NCBI GenBank assembly: GCA_037355855.1
Contig: CM074759.1
Coordinates: 2,046,001-2,110,000, forward strand
From: Pseudo-nitzschia pungens
Taxonomy: Eukaryota > Bacillariophyta > Bacillariophyceae > Bacillariales > Bacillariaceae
DNA length: 64,000 nucleotides
Reading direction: 5' to 3'
A model generated the notes under the pieces. That model was not told the DNA's origin, did not search any database, and saw only the letters and a program-made list of their open reading frames with translations. Position numbers and translations under genes: made by a program. Below are positions 10,430 to 21,018 of the stretch, piece after piece (position 1 is the stretch's first letter; the number at the start of each line of letters is the position of its first letter).

Positions 10430-10960
10430 TTTCGCAACCATACAAATTGTTTCAGAATAGTAAGAGGTTGCGTTTCACAACCCCAGAGTCTGATTTTCGC
10501 AACCACATAGGAAGTATTTCAGAATAGTAAGAGGTTGCGTTTCACAACCACAGAGTCTGATTTTCGCAACCACATAGGAAGTAATTCAGAATAGTAAGAG
10601 GTTGCGTTTCACAACCACAGAGTCTGATTTTCGCAACCACATAGGAAGTATTTCAGAATAGTAAGAGGTTGCGTTTCACAACCACGGAGTCTGCGTTTCG
10701 CAACAACGGAGTCTGCGTTTCACAACCACGGAGTCTGATTTTCGCAACCACGTTGATATTGTTTCAGAATAGTATAGGTTGCTTTTCGCAACCACGGAGT
10801 CTGATTTTCGCAACCACATAGGAAGTAATTCAGAATAGTAAGAGGTTGCGTTTCACAACCACAGAGTCTGATTTTCACAACCACGGAGTCTGCGTTTCAC
10901 AACCACGGAGTCTGCGTTTCACAACCACGGAGTCTGATTTTCGCAACCCCCTGGCGCGAC
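10430..10960. repeat. About 68-bp satellite (TTTCGCAACCAC)
   Basis: Units contain GAGGTTGCGTTTCACAACCA, GAGTCTGATTTTCGCAACCA and CATAGGAAGTA(T/A)TTCAGAAT, with starts near 10459, 10529, 10597 and 10665. A stretch of shorter 27-bp sub-units (CACGGAGTCTG(C/A)...TTTCACAAC) follows at 10680-10740 and 10855-10950. The gene-free tail to 11160 is the downstream side of the next gene. Confidence 0.8.
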
Positions 10961-11160
10961 CCAAACCGCGCAATAACCTTGAACGTATAGGTTGTGCAAC
11001 GCAAGGTGATGCAAACATATGTCGTGTTAAATTTGCACACAAATGAGGTTGCCACGGGGGGTCGCTACGGGGTTGCGTGACATTTATCAGACGAAAGGTA
11101 ATAAAGTGATGTGAGAAAATTCAGTTTACTTTATACTGTGTAAGAATATCCAACATTGAT

Positions 11161-12495
11161 CTACCACGCACCTCCCATACCTTCATCATCATCGCCAAAT
11201 GAAAGCGAACCCCACTGTTCGATGCAGCCTTCAATGTCCTCATCGACAGCAGATTCTACTTGGATGTCTACGATGCTCTGCTCGACAGCAATCTCATAAG
11301 AAACAAATGGTAAAAGTTGGCTTGTTTTCCCTGAGAATTCGGTTTGGCATACACCAAAATGTCGCTTGAGTTTCAAGCCATGGGAATCATCGAAACCATC
11401 ATTGAAGAACTGATTTGTAACAGTCATTCCATGCGGGAACTTATAGTAGCGGACAACAGTTTGTCTTCCTTCAGTATTCATGCGGGTTCGAAAGACCTCG
11501 TAACTTTCGTAAGTCTTCTGGCATCGTGGCACCATTTTTTTCTGTTTTTTTGATTCTGTCATGTCCATGCAGAGCCTATCAATATCTTCAGTTAGAAAGA
11601 ACGGTTGTAGTGGAGAGCGGATAAAGACACCCCTTCGATCCTCACTCAGCCAGGCTTCGTACATTATAGGTTGAGTTGAGCGAAAGTCGCGTATGTCGAT
11701 GACAGGTTGATGGATTGTGATCTTTTCCATTCTTTTCGAAACCATTCCAGATGAAGATGGATAAGAAACACGAACATCTCGAGTCAGCATTACCTGGATG
11801 CCTTGGTGTGCTTCAGGCTGTTCTAAGTTGATCTGAAGCTTTTCAGATGTCTCTTCATCGCCATTGCGAATACTTCGGCTTCGAGCACTCATGGTCACCG
11901 GAGTTGAGGCGAATCTAGTGGACTTGGGGGTCGTCTTGGGGGTCGTCTTTGGGGTCGTCTTGGGAGTCGTCTTGGGAGTCGTCTTGGACGGAGGTCTAGA
12001 GAGGAGTTTAGGTGACTTGCTGGATGCCTCCCGTGAGTGGAACAGATCCCTTCTAGGTTGCGCCTCGCTGTCGCTGTCTATGTCACTGTCACTTTCCGAA
12101 GCCACACTTTTCGAAGCCACACTTTCCGAAGCCACACTTTTCGAAGCCACACTTTCCAAAGCCACACTTTCCGAAGCAACACTTTCCAAAGCAACACCTC
12201 CCGAGGTCACACTTCCTGTAACTCCCTTTGGAAACAATTTTCGGGGGATATTGATAAACTCACCCTTTTTCTCCAGCTTTCTCCAATAATTTACTATATT
12301 GCGAATCTGCGTCCGCGCTTCTGATTTCGGAAGACCGTAAAGTTCTTTATTGCCGTCAAGGATTTTCTGGAGCACTCTATTCGACCTGTCTTTGCAAACT
12401 TTGTCAATCCCTCCCTCTGCAATGATATCGAGGTAAAGTCTTTGTCGGACAAAAACCGGTAGAGATGATTGTTGTCCGCGCCGATCGACTGTCAT
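11161..12495 (-). CDS. Uncharacterised protein with N-terminal helical domain and Ser/Thr repeats
   Basis: ATG at 12495, one exon, 444 aa. Residues about 10-85 form a basic helical region (RQRLYLDIIAEGG, CKDRSN, QIRNIVNYWRKLEKKG) that could bind nucleic acid, but I cannot assign it to a Myb, trihelix or other family. Residues about 98-142 are a low-complexity block of ESVAS/KSVAS pentapeptides and then SDSD repeats. Residues about 170-190 are a TPKT tandem. The C-terminal half (about 215-440) looks folded (IHQPVIDIRDFRS, GVFIRSPLQPFFLTEDID, HGMTVTNQFFNDGF, LLPFVSYEIAVEQSIVDI) and ends acidic. The pentapeptide block is a recent in-frame DNA repeat. Function unknown; it lies 1.2 kb from another orphan gene and near a transposase, so a link to a mobile element is possible but unproven. 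Confidence 0.6.
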   Translation of the reverse strand: MTVDRRGQQSSLPVFVRQRLYLDIIAEGGIDKVCKDRSNRVLQKILDGNKELYGLPKSEARTQIRNIVNYWRKLEKKGEFINIPRKLFPKGVTGSVTSGGVALESVASESVALESVASKSVASESVASKSVASESDSDIDSDSEAQPRRDLFHSREASSKSPKLLSRPPSKTTPKTTPKTTPKTTPKTTPKSTRFASTPVTMSARSRSIRNGDEETSEKLQINLEQPEAHQGIQVMLTRDVRVSYPSSSGMVSKRMEKITIHQPVIDIRDFRSTQPIMYEAWLSEDRRGVFIRSPLQPFFLTEDIDRLCMDMTESKKQKKMVPRCQKTYESYEVFRTRMNTEGRQTVVRYYKFPHGMTVTNQFFNDGFDDSHGLKLKRHFGVCQTEFSGKTSQLLPFVSYEIAVEQSIVDIQVESAVDEDIEGCIEQWGSLSFGDDDEGMGGAW

Positions 12496-12507
12496 CTGAT
12501 ATTATGA

Positions 12508-12736
12508 AATGAGAATCGCGAAGCAAAAACGCAACACATTTCTTCAGCCGCTACTTTCCTAGTAAACCTTGGACCACCATCAGCTTAGTGTACGGCGGAA
12601 TACTTCTTATTCCTTCTTTCACTCGTAGAATCGCGAAGCAAAAACGCGACTTCTTCAGCCGCTACTTTCCTAGTAAACCTTGGACCACCATCAGCTTAGT
12701 GTACGGCGGAATACTTCTTATTCCTTCTTTCACTCG
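12508..12736. repeat. Tandem duplication of about 115 bp
   Basis: Two adjacent copies (about 12508-12625 and 12627-12736) share GAATCGCGAAGCAAAAACGC, CTTCAGCCGCTACTTTCCTA, CTTGGACCACCATCAGCTTA and TTCTTTCACTCGT. Copy 1 has a 7-base insertion (CAACACATTT against CGACTT). It lies directly upstream of the ATG of the gene ending at 12495. Confidence 0.8.
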
Positions 12737-12799
12737 TTCAATCCGGCATTGCACTGCTCAATGTAATCCACGATGAAAGGGCCGTTACTTCTTTTCCTT

Positions 12800-13696
12800 C
12801 TTTTCGTATGGTAAGGTTACCGTAGTCTTGCTTCAACCAAGTTTTTGATTACTGGAAATTACTCCTAATAAGCAGCTGTCAAACGGTAAACCTTACGGTA
12901 GATTATTGTAAATAATAACTTCTCACCAGCTGTCATCAGTATGTGCATCTGATCGTGGATTGTCAACGTGGTACGTAATTAAGATTACTTCGTAAATTTT
13001 ACTGTGCGCAGAGGGCCGTGATACGGTGGGAGAGCAAGTCAGGCCGTGATGCGGTAGGAGAGCAAGCCAGCTATCCAAAGTTTTTTTAAGCATACCAGTT
13101 TCTTTGGTATGTACCGTAACCTTACTGATAAACCTTACTCAACGGGCCGACTGAGTTTTCACATGTACCGGTAAGATTACGGTAACTTAAGACTTACTGG
13201 TTCGTGTTGATACATAGTGATACTCAACGCGCCTACTGAATTTTCACGATTGCTTTGTTTTAAAACAAAATTGTTGATACCGGTACCGGTACGTCCACGA
13301 CGGTCTGTTGTAAGGTTACTTACATACTTATTGTGACTGATACTCATACGTAACTTACTCAACGGGCCTTACGTACAATCATGTTGGGATGTCCACGACG
13401 GAATCCCGTGTCTGTTGTTTTTTGTGTTCTTTCTACAACCATGTAGTTGCCAATTGCAACATGCCGGCATGTGGATTTGTATTCTGCTATGGAATTGTGA
13501 TTCCCACAAAGAACTTGTGCTTCCCACGATGAACTTGTAATTCCCACGATGAACTTGTTTTATTTCAAGGTTGGCTATGCTATAGCGGTAGTACGTCAAA
13601 TGATTCTTCACAAGCTGTGCAAGCATCAGGTGCTGTGTGATATTTTCGCTTTTCTTCAGCGTTCACACTCTGGCCTCATAATGTAGAATTCTCATC
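12800..13696. other. Gene-free stretch with GGTTACCGTA-type motifs
   Basis: No gene is supported. It carries many scattered, degenerate copies of GGTAAGGTTACCGTA and its complement (near 12809, 12887, 13112, 13126, 13165 and 13180), a near-palindrome ATTCCCA(C)GATGAACTTG repeated at 13500-13560, and GTCCACGACGG at 13291 and 13391. It is upstream of the gene starting at 13697. Confidence 0.4.
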
Positions 13697-14887
13697 ATGT
13701 CATCCTCATCCGAGAACAGCCTCGAGGGGCTGACGGATCAACAGTTGCAAACGATTCTACGAACCTGTAAGGGCACTGACCTGGAAAGGAAAGCTGAGAT
13801 TGAAGTGTTGGCTAGGTGCAAACGCGAAAACGATGTTCCTTTCGAGATCAACAAATCGCCGGAAGCTTCTGATGACTCATCAGAACGCACCAATGAGTTT
13901 GATAGGGCTATCACCAAGCTTAATATGATCATCACCAAAACCGAAAAAGTCAGAGAAGCATGTATTGAGACAGTTTCCTGTGTCTTGGACGAGTTGAAAA
14001 CTGCCGTGGACGCCGTTGAAGAAAGGATCACGAAGGCGAAGCTTTACAAGAAGAAGCGGGCTTCGCAATCGCCATCCACCAACAAGAAGAAAGCAGCGAA
14101 GACAGGCCCGACCGACGATGGGACCGACGCTCAAGTAAAGACCTACCGGTGCACGGTAAATATCCCGGATGACATCGATTTTATGGAGAATCAGAGGAGA
14201 CCTCCGAAAATTGGTCTAGACTACGAGCAGGTACCGGATCAAAACTTCGGCAATTCCCGTTGTAACAGTCTTTCACCTGGAAGTGCCGTCAATCTTTTTT
14301 CGAAATCCAGGTGGGTTTTCGATCCCCACAAACTATCATCTTTCAACCTAAGCAACAACCCCGATTGGAAGCTTGTCCCTAATGCTAGCATAGCCATGTA
14401 CGCATTTTACAAATCGATGCCACCACCCAAGCCAAAGAATTGCAATCTGGAAAGAATGAACACAATTGTGGACCGTAACAAGGACGTCAAGACCACTGAG
14501 TCGTCTATCGATTACTTTATGTCCCAGTTCCCACAAATGAGAAAAATAAGCAGCATTGATTTGTGCGGACTGCTTACATCTCAGCCTGGAGATGGGGAAT
14601 TCTTGCATGACCCTACCCAGAACACTGTCGTCGTCTTTTGGTTGGGGGGTACTAACTATTTGAGATACCACTTTATGTTGTTCAATGCCAGGAAATCTCT
14701 GTTCCTCCCGATGTATGGTTGGGATGGTATTTATGTTGGCAAAAACGTCCTCGATGATGCTCTCCTTAGGAATGAGAAAGAGGTTCTCCGTGTTCTGGCA
14801 CCTCATATTTGCAACAATAAGAATGCCTCCAATCATAATCCACCGATTTTTGTTGGTGCATGGCAGCTTGATTGTGAGGATGTTTGA
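13697..14887 (+). CDS. Uncharacterised protein with coiled coil and basic linker
   Basis: ATG at 13697, single exon, 396 aa, TGA stop. Residues about 10-45 form a helical region (LTDQQLQTILRTCKGTDLERKAEIEVLARC). Residues about 66-118 form a coiled coil (FDRAITKLNMIITK onward). Residues about 115-140 are a Lys-rich linker that could act as a nuclear localisation signal (KKKRASQSPSTNKKKAAK). The C-terminal 240 residues look globular, with NSLSPGSAVNLFSKSRW, NPDWKLVPNASIAMYAFY and VVFWLGGTNYLRYHFMLFNA as conspicuous segments. I do not recognise the family. The gene ends 530 bp from the convergent DDE transposase; it could be an accessory protein of that element, but it lacks the Myb/SANT domain typical of Harbinger partners. 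Confidence 0.6.
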   Translation: MSSSSENSLEGLTDQQLQTILRTCKGTDLERKAEIEVLARCKRENDVPFEINKSPEASDDSSERTNEFDRAITKLNMIITKTEKVREACIETVSCVLDELKTAVDAVEERITKAKLYKKKRASQSPSTNKKKAAKTGPTDDGTDAQVKTYRCTVNIPDDIDFMENQRRPPKIGLDYEQVPDQNFGNSRCNSLSPGSAVNLFSKSRWVFDPHKLSSFNLSNNPDWKLVPNASIAMYAFYKSMPPPKPKNCNLERMNTIVDRNKDVKTTESSIDYFMSQFPQMRKISSIDLCGLLTSQPGDGEFLHDPTQNTVVVFWLGGTNYLRYHFMLFNARKSLFLPMYGWDGIYVGKNVLDDALLRNEKEVLRVLAPHICNNKNASNHNPPIFVGAWQLDCEDV

Positions 14888-14974
14888 TCAAAAGAGTTTT
14901 TTCCTTGATATAAGCGGTCTGAAAATGTCCCGTCAAGAGTGGTTGAGAGTGGTTGAGTCACTGACAAGGATGTT

Positions 14975-15350
14975 CCTTTCCCCGGCAAGTCCGAAAATGT
15001 TCCGTTGTTCCTCAGTAAGATAGCTTGTCTGTTCTTCACTTTCGGTGATATACTTTCAAGTCCGACCATTTTCCGCTGAGTTTCCCTATTCTCTCTTCAC
15101 TTTCGAATATCCGCTGTTCCCCGGCAAGATACCTTGCCTGTTCTATCTTCACTTATGGTGATATATTTCCCGCTGAGCTTCCCTGTTCCGCTGTTCCCTG
15201 GCAAGATACCTTGCCTGTTTTTTCTTATATTTTCAACTCGGAACATGTTCCGCTGTTCCCCGGCAAGATACCTTGCCTGTTCTTCACTTTCGGTGATATA
15301 ATATCGTCCGAACATGTTCCGCTGTTCCACGACAAGATACCTTCACTTCA
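14975..15350. repeat. About 60-80 bp degenerate repeats (GATACCTTGCCTGTTCTTCA)
   Basis: Five or six imperfect units built from TGTTCCGCTGTTCCCCGGCA, AGATACCTTGCCTGTTCTTC and ACTTTCGGTGATATA, between the two convergent genes. Lengths vary through loss of one of the three blocks. Confidence 0.7.
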
Positions 15351-15415
15351 TTATAATCTATTAAAAAATTTCATACTTTACTTCTCCGTTAGGTAGAACA
15401 ATTATAGCAGCTTAT

Positions 15416-16423
15416 CTACATCCATTCCGCTCCCACCTCGGCGTATAAATCTTGTTCTGGTTCATTGACCAAGTCATCGATGAGTATATCGTAAAGGGGC
15501 TCATTGATTTCAATTTTATACTGGCATATTACACAAACGGCTTCGAATGCAAGAGGAAATTTTTTCAAAGGATGCCGGAATCTATCACGGAGAATTCTAA
15601 ACACCTTTGTCTTCCCATTGTAGTCTTCGTGACGTTTAAGCGCTCGCGCCTTAAATCTTTTCACCCCATATTCATCGTGTGCATTTGGGGTTGATGCAGT
15701 CTCGTTGTGCCCACGATAGCCTCCATCTCCGATACATTTCTTGCCAAGATATCTAAGACGCTGCTCTAGCCCTTTTTCGACAAAGATGGTAACATCATTC
15801 TGACCAGCTTTAAATGGTCCATTCATCCAGATCAGCTTGCTTGAAGCTAGAGCGATTCCGAGTTCGTAGTTTATGCCAGCTTTGTTGAATTTATGGCTAA
15901 AATACTCCCGATCTTGGGAAAAGTTTGGATGCCCCGGTTCCGCAATCCAGCAATGAGTGCCATCAACAGTCATAATCCAAAGATCGTCCCCTCCCAGATC
16001 ATCTGGCCAGGTAATTTTTTTGGCTTTCAAAAGTTGGATTCGTTCAATGATGTCCCATATTTTGTCACGTGCATGGGATATATTCATGTTGAAATGTCTT
16101 TCAAATTCATTTTCCGTCGGGTAATTTCTCAAGTAATACATCGTCCTGAGAAACCACTTAAAATTGGTGTAGGAAGCCGGCAAACGCATTTCTCTTGGGG
16201 GATTGCAGGTATCCTCCAAAAAATCATGCGCAACTAAATCTTCGTATATATAGCACAAGACTGTTGGCGATGCGCCGAATGCGGAGTTAAACCGGTCATA
16301 ATTTGCGGATGGTTGGGACCGCTCTATCTGTCTTGGCGTGAATCCTGCAAGAGTAAGCCCTTGATGTAGCATTGCATCGGGGTGCATAACATGGTCGTCT
16401 GGATATTCTAAATTGTCCGCCAT
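15416..16423 (-). CDS. DDE_Tnp_4 / Harbinger-like transposase
   Basis: ATG at 16423, single exon, 335 aa. The RNase H-like fold of the DDE superfamily endonuclease family is clear: Asp154 in MTVDGTH, Asp210 in GQNDVTIF, Asp233 in IGDGGYRG, and Glu266 in RHEDYNG followed by a basic helix (RILRDRFRH). This matches the D, D, (D), E layout of DDE_Tnp_4 proteins, which cut and reinsert DNA in PIF/Harbinger elements. The N-terminal 130 residues are a helical domain (FERHFNMNISHARDKIWDII) that in this family binds DNA. The reading frame is undamaged. I could not find terminal inverted repeats or a 3-bp target duplication, so element limits are unknown; it might also be a domesticated copy. Upstream 16424-16750 has no gene. 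Confidence 0.85.
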   Translation of the reverse strand: MADNLEYPDDHVMHPDAMLHQGLTLAGFTPRQIERSQPSANYDRFNSAFGASPTVLCYIYEDLVAHDFLEDTCNPPREMRLPASYTNFKWFLRTMYYLRNYPTENEFERHFNMNISHARDKIWDIIERIQLLKAKKITWPDDLGGDDLWIMTVDGTHCWIAEPGHPNFSQDREYFSHKFNKAGINYELGIALASSKLIWMNGPFKAGQNDVTIFVEKGLEQRLRYLGKKCIGDGGYRGHNETASTPNAHDEYGVKRFKARALKRHEDYNGKTKVFRILRDRFRHPLKKFPLAFEAVCVICQYKIEINEPLYDILIDDLVNEPEQDLYAEVGAEWM

Positions 16424-16644
16424 GTTGGATCGATGGAAGTTAAGTGAGCTTTCATCAAACTATCGCACCCTGTTTCATTCGTCAATACGTACGTCTAGGC
16501 TGAAGCTGGATAGGTTAAGGCAGGCCTAGTGTCCGGTACGGATACGGTAAACCTTACTGTCGACGAGGCCAGGATGGATTGAGAGGTCGAGGCCAGGATT
16601 AAGGTCGAATGTTTTTGTTCGAAAGAACAAAAAAGAATCCAAGT

Positions 16645-16697
16645 GATTGTAACTTACCGTAGGTTACCGTAGGTTACCGTAGGTTACCGTAAGATTA
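16645..16697. repeat. Short tandem GTAGGTTACC
   Basis: Four perfect decamers (CCGTAGGTTA) end in CCGTAAGATTAC. This is the most regular example of a motif that is scattered over the window in degenerate form. Confidence 0.75.
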
Positions 16698-16751
16698 CAT
16701 GAACGAGAATGACTCGCAACTGTGCTTCTACTACGTACGTAGTATTTTTTA

Positions 16752-19436
16752 TTAGGCTGCGCTAGAAAGAAAACCAGTTTTGATGTGGTGCTTGCAAGTT
16801 GCAAGTAGACAAAAAAAGAACCTCACACACTGTGCAGGAACCCCAAAGCTCTGGAGAGTGAGACCTGCAATGGGATGAGAGATCCTATCATAGCAGCCCT
16901 TGGCATCATTCATAGCAACAGCACCGGATCTGCGCTTCTGCCGCAACACATCACATATGAGCTTCTTGTTCAGGCAGGTGTTGATTGCCTTGTGGTGTTT
17001 CCTGCTTCCATGTTGATCAACAGCCACAGCATTGGCACGTTCAGCATGGGCAAGAATTTTTTTTTTTTTTTTCGTCTGCCAATCATCTTGTTGTTGATTT
17101 GAAACTCAGGAGACATCAACTGGATGAGTCTCATCTTATCCACTCTATATTCACCAGGTTTCTTGAAGATCTCAACGTCAGTGATGACCTGCCAAGAAGA
17201 AGGAGAAAAGCCAACAATCAAAGGGACGGATCTCAGGAGAGTGTCAAACTTGTTCAGCTGGGGATCCAGGGCAAATGCCTTGTGGTGGGCAAAACTCAAA
17301 CAAGAAGGTTCACCTGCTGTGCGCTCCCTCTGGCGTTTCCAGGCAGCAGCATTGTCAGCTGGACACACTGAATAGTCAAAGGGGGGCAAACTCAGAATAG
17401 AGTCAGGGACTTTGAGACAGGAAAGAAATTCAGAAAGGTATTTGTCAGTGGCAGCAGGAGGAGTGTATGTGCCATCAAGAACTTGAGCAGAAGCATGTGC
17501 TGTGCCTAGGTAGCCAAAATCCTCAATGAAGGAGGGAGTCATGGAAGGAGTGCCAATACACTGCTGTTGACGCCGTACATTGGATTCAGCCATAGCTGGA
17601 ACCATAGTAGACTGAGACTCCAAGACCTGTTCAACACCATTATGGCCAACTGCAATAGCTCGCAAGACTGCTGACTTGTTGACACGTCCCCGAATAGACC
17701 GAGCAGCGAGACCAAGCTCTCGTTGAAGACGTTCCCTGCGCATCCTGGCACGAATCTGGGAAGCATGCTGGTTGTGAGGCTTGCCTTCAGCAAGAAGTGC
17801 ATCCACCAGGCCTTGATTGAAGGAGTCGCGCCATGAGGGGGCCAATTTCTTCACTGCCCGGTATTGCTTGTAAGCTTGTTTCAGATGGAGGAGAGCACTG
17901 GAAAGGTCACTGTGTTCTCCTTTGTAGAGAGAAAGCTTGCAGGCCAACCTTTTCAAAACAGTATGACTGGTGGACACACCCTGTCTCAACTTAACAACAC
18001 GCCGCCAAAAGTCAATGGTATCACGATAGACTTGCAGCTTTGGTGACCATGGAACCAAACCAGCTCTAGTGTGGCAAAGGTTTTGTTCAACAGAGAGCCT
18101 GAGAGAGGTAGAGGTTTCATGGAGTACTTCATATGTGGTGATGAGATCAGTGCGCACAGAAATATCCCCAGACTGAAACTGAGCCAGTAGGTGCTCCAGC
18201 TTAGCTTGGAGAGAAAACACTCCAGCCTTGAGAAAGCCTTGCCTAACACGCTTGAAATACCGTTGGCGCAGATGAGGGTGGGAGGACTGGAGTTTGGAAT
18301 GAGAGAATCTCACAGGAGGTGGAATACGTTTGCCCATGAGGCTGCAATTACAGACTTCAATCCAAAGCAGTCTGTGGTCAGATTCCATACCATGGGAACC
18401 TCCAAAGGGACAATACCCAGCCCTGAGAACATCAACATTCTCAGAGACCCAAATGGCATCAATTGGTGTTCTGGTAGTGTTGCGGTTGTGAGTGGCAGGA
18501 GGCGAAGACGTACTATGAAGTGTAAGAATGGCCTCTCTGAAACCAAGAGCCTTGAGCTCAAAAGACAAGCCATCAGTCCTGAACATCAGCATTCTGGTCA
18601 ATCCCAACAATGACTTGATCACCTGCACCCAGACAGACTTGAAGGGCAGCAGTCAAATCCCTGTGAAAGAGAATGCATGGATTGGGACTGAAAAGATTTT
18701 CAGCTGCTTGAAAGTATCGGTACTGTTGATTCCAGACGGAGCCAAGATCCCTATCATTTTCAACTGGGCAGTAGGCAGAAAACATGGTGACATTGTAGCC
18801 ATCCCTGCCCTGAAACTTGACAAAGGACCATCTGCCAAGACCAGATGGATCAGCTCCATGTGCAACCTTGTGTGAGCTGAACAGCTGGTCAATGGAAAAA
18901 CCTGTGCCGCCAGGCTGAAGCCAAGAGCAGGCAGAAGCTTCGTGCTTGTTGTTAGCAAGATAGGAAAAACTTGAGGGACTGACATTCTTCATGCGCCGAT
19001 TGAAAAGATCACAGGGCAGGAGTTTGGATTCATTCAAACAATGTTCAGCAAAAAGAGCCACACTGGCATTGCTCTTGACAAATTGACGGGCGTTGTGCTT
19101 GGACATGGACATAAAGGCAGCTCTGCGCTGTGGTCCAATGTTTTGGAATGTGATGATGGTGGAGTTAGAGGATGGAGCTTGAGGGAAGGAATGACCAAAA
19201 CTGTCAGAATCCTTAGCAGCAAGAGATTCTCCATGAAGAGTTAATTGGACAAAATGAGGGACAGGGGAAGAGTCGGAGGGGGAAAAGGGAGAAACAGGAG
19301 AAGCATTGATGGGATTTGGATTGGAAGGCATCCCATCACACCTCATACCAGAAGAGCTAACCATGATCAGAAGGAAACCGAGTCTGTCGCACGGAAGGAA
19401 GAGTTGCCGGAGCTGATTTGGTGGAGACATTGGCAT
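16752..19436 (-). pseudogene. LINE ORF2: AP-endonuclease and partial reverse transcriptase, frameshifted
   Basis: ATG at 19436. The first frame (to 18573) carries the start of an exonuclease-endonuclease-phosphatase domain (ALFAEHCLNESKLL; GDQVIVGIDQNADVQD). A one-base shift near 18600 is needed to continue in the frame 18628-16970, which ends the endonuclease (TPIDAIWVSENVDV, HGMESDHRLLWIEV, with the SDH catalytic motif). A second shift lies at a run of fifteen to sixteen A (plus-strand T run at 17057-17072); after it, the reverse transcriptase begins in another frame (DQHGSRKHHKAI, NDAKGCYDRISHPIA) and stops at 16752. The YxDD active-site region is absent. It is clearly inactive. Confidence 0.75.
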
Positions 19437-20973
19437 GGCTCAAATCACTGACACTAGCATCATGACTAGAAGAGAATGCAATTGCAGCAACTCCAAGCCT
19501 CAATGCAGAGGCTGCATCTTCCCCACCACCGGCAGCAGGAACTGCAGGTGAGGACTCAGGAGAGGCCACAGGGAGGTCACCAGCCATGGCATCATGGGGA
19601 GGGTCAGGAACTTCAGGGGGAACTTCAGGAGAGATACCAGGGGAGGCATCAGCCTTGGCCACATGGGTAGGATCACCGCCAGGAGGAACAGCACCTGCAG
19701 GCGCTGGGGCCTGGACAGCAGTAAGATTGGAAGTGCCAGTCGCTAAAGTATCCATGGATTGAGAATCATCAAAGCCTCCACCACCACTGTCAGCACGGGC
19801 TTGGAGGTTAAAGTGCAAATCCAGATCAAAAGTGAGATCAGGAGCAAGGTCAACTGACAAGTCATCATCAACAAGTTCCCAATCTCGTGCATCCCCATCA
19901 CCAAAAAAGGGAAGAGAGTTATCCTGCATTGGATCTGCAGCAGGTGCAGTTTCCACAACACAATTGACTGCATCATCCCAATGGTAAGCTTCCATTTCAG
20001 TCAAGCACTCAGAAGAGAACCATTGTCTAACACAAGAACCATACTGAGCTTCCAGAAAAATAGGCAGGAAAGACAACATGGCCATTGCTTCAGCCTTGGT
20101 AGTGATGTTGTACAAAGCAAGGATCTCGCCTCGGTATGAACTGGTATCGACAGAAAGAAAAAGAGGCCATGACCAATTGTCACGGGTTCTGATACCCAGA
20201 AGCACACTGCGCAGTGTCTTCAAACCCAGCCCTTGGCCCAAGTCAACTGGAAGATCAAGATCAACTACCCCCAGAACAGGAGCAGTTTCATGGCTCTCAA
20301 TAAATTTGGCTTGGCGGTGCTTAGCCTGGCGAACAGTCTTGAGCTTGGAGGGGGGAAGAGGTCTGTCAGAAGGATTGGTAGCTGTCTCAATAAACTTGTA
20401 GAATTTACCATCAGGTAAAGAGGCAATGTCTGAAGGTTTGCAACGGTTGAACTGGGCTTTGAGGAGCTTAACAGTTTGGGCGCGCTTTGTTGCATCACAT
20501 AAAACATGAGCAGCCAGAACCGGATTGGGATCAGGAGTTCTGGAGTTGTCAAGGCTGATATTCTTCCTGATAACAGCAATAGGACATGCCTGAAACCTGG
20601 GATGAGTCTGAAGCAATTCGTTGTAGTGGTCAAGATCAAAACTCTGCATGTAAGATCCAAGGAGAAAGCCACAGGTGACAATAACTGGGGCCTGTATGTG
20701 GTCATATTTCAGGTCCATGTCACGGTCTCTGAGCCTCTGGAGCAATTGTGCTGAAAAGAGTTTCTCCAGGGAAGCACTGTGTCCCACAAAGAATCGTAGA
20801 TGAGGAGCAGTTCTACTGCGAAGCCAGAGCTGAGCAACATACAATTCCAAGGTCTTCCTGTCAGGAAGTGTCGTCCAAAACTTGGTAACAGGCTTGGCCT
20901 TGGGGTTGAGCCTGGCTCGTGAGGGAAAAACATACAACACCAGGCACTTGTCAACAGTCCATAGAAGATCCAA
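19357..20973 (-). pseudogene. LINE ORF1-like protein, 5'-truncated
   Basis: An open frame of 538 codons without an ATG at its start, so the N-terminus is missing. The first 330 residues look folded (LDLLWTVDKCLVLY, LRFFVGHSASLEKLFSAQLL, VIVTCGFLLGSYMQSF), followed by an acidic and Pro/Ala/Ser-rich tail. It overlaps the ATG of the next frame (19436) by 80 bases, as ORF1 and ORF2 of non-LTR elements often do. I see no zinc knuckle, and ORF1 identity is inferred from position. Confidence 0.5.
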
Positions 20974-21018
20974 AGCTTCCTTGAGAGACTTGAGCGAGCG
21001 CTTGTGTATTTAGTTCGA

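Larger units (their letters stand above)
16752..21018 (-). mobile_element. Decayed LINE-like retrotransposon, truncated at both ends
   Basis: Read on the minus strand, the order is ORF1-like frame (20973-19357), AP-endonuclease (19436-17100, in two frames), then the start of reverse transcriptase (17027-16752). The 5' end lacks an ATG and joins gypsy pol sequence at about 21018, as expected for a 5'-truncated target-primed insertion. Unusually, the 3' end is also gone: the reverse transcriptase stops after its first motifs, at about 16752. The most economical reading is one deletion that removed both the LINE 3' half and the rest of the gypsy element it had entered. Confidence 0.75.

Noticed and set aside
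13738..14836. Antisense frames of 84-162 codons over the 396-aa gene
   Set aside because: The forward frame has a clear ATG and coherent protein features; the antisense frames are shadows.
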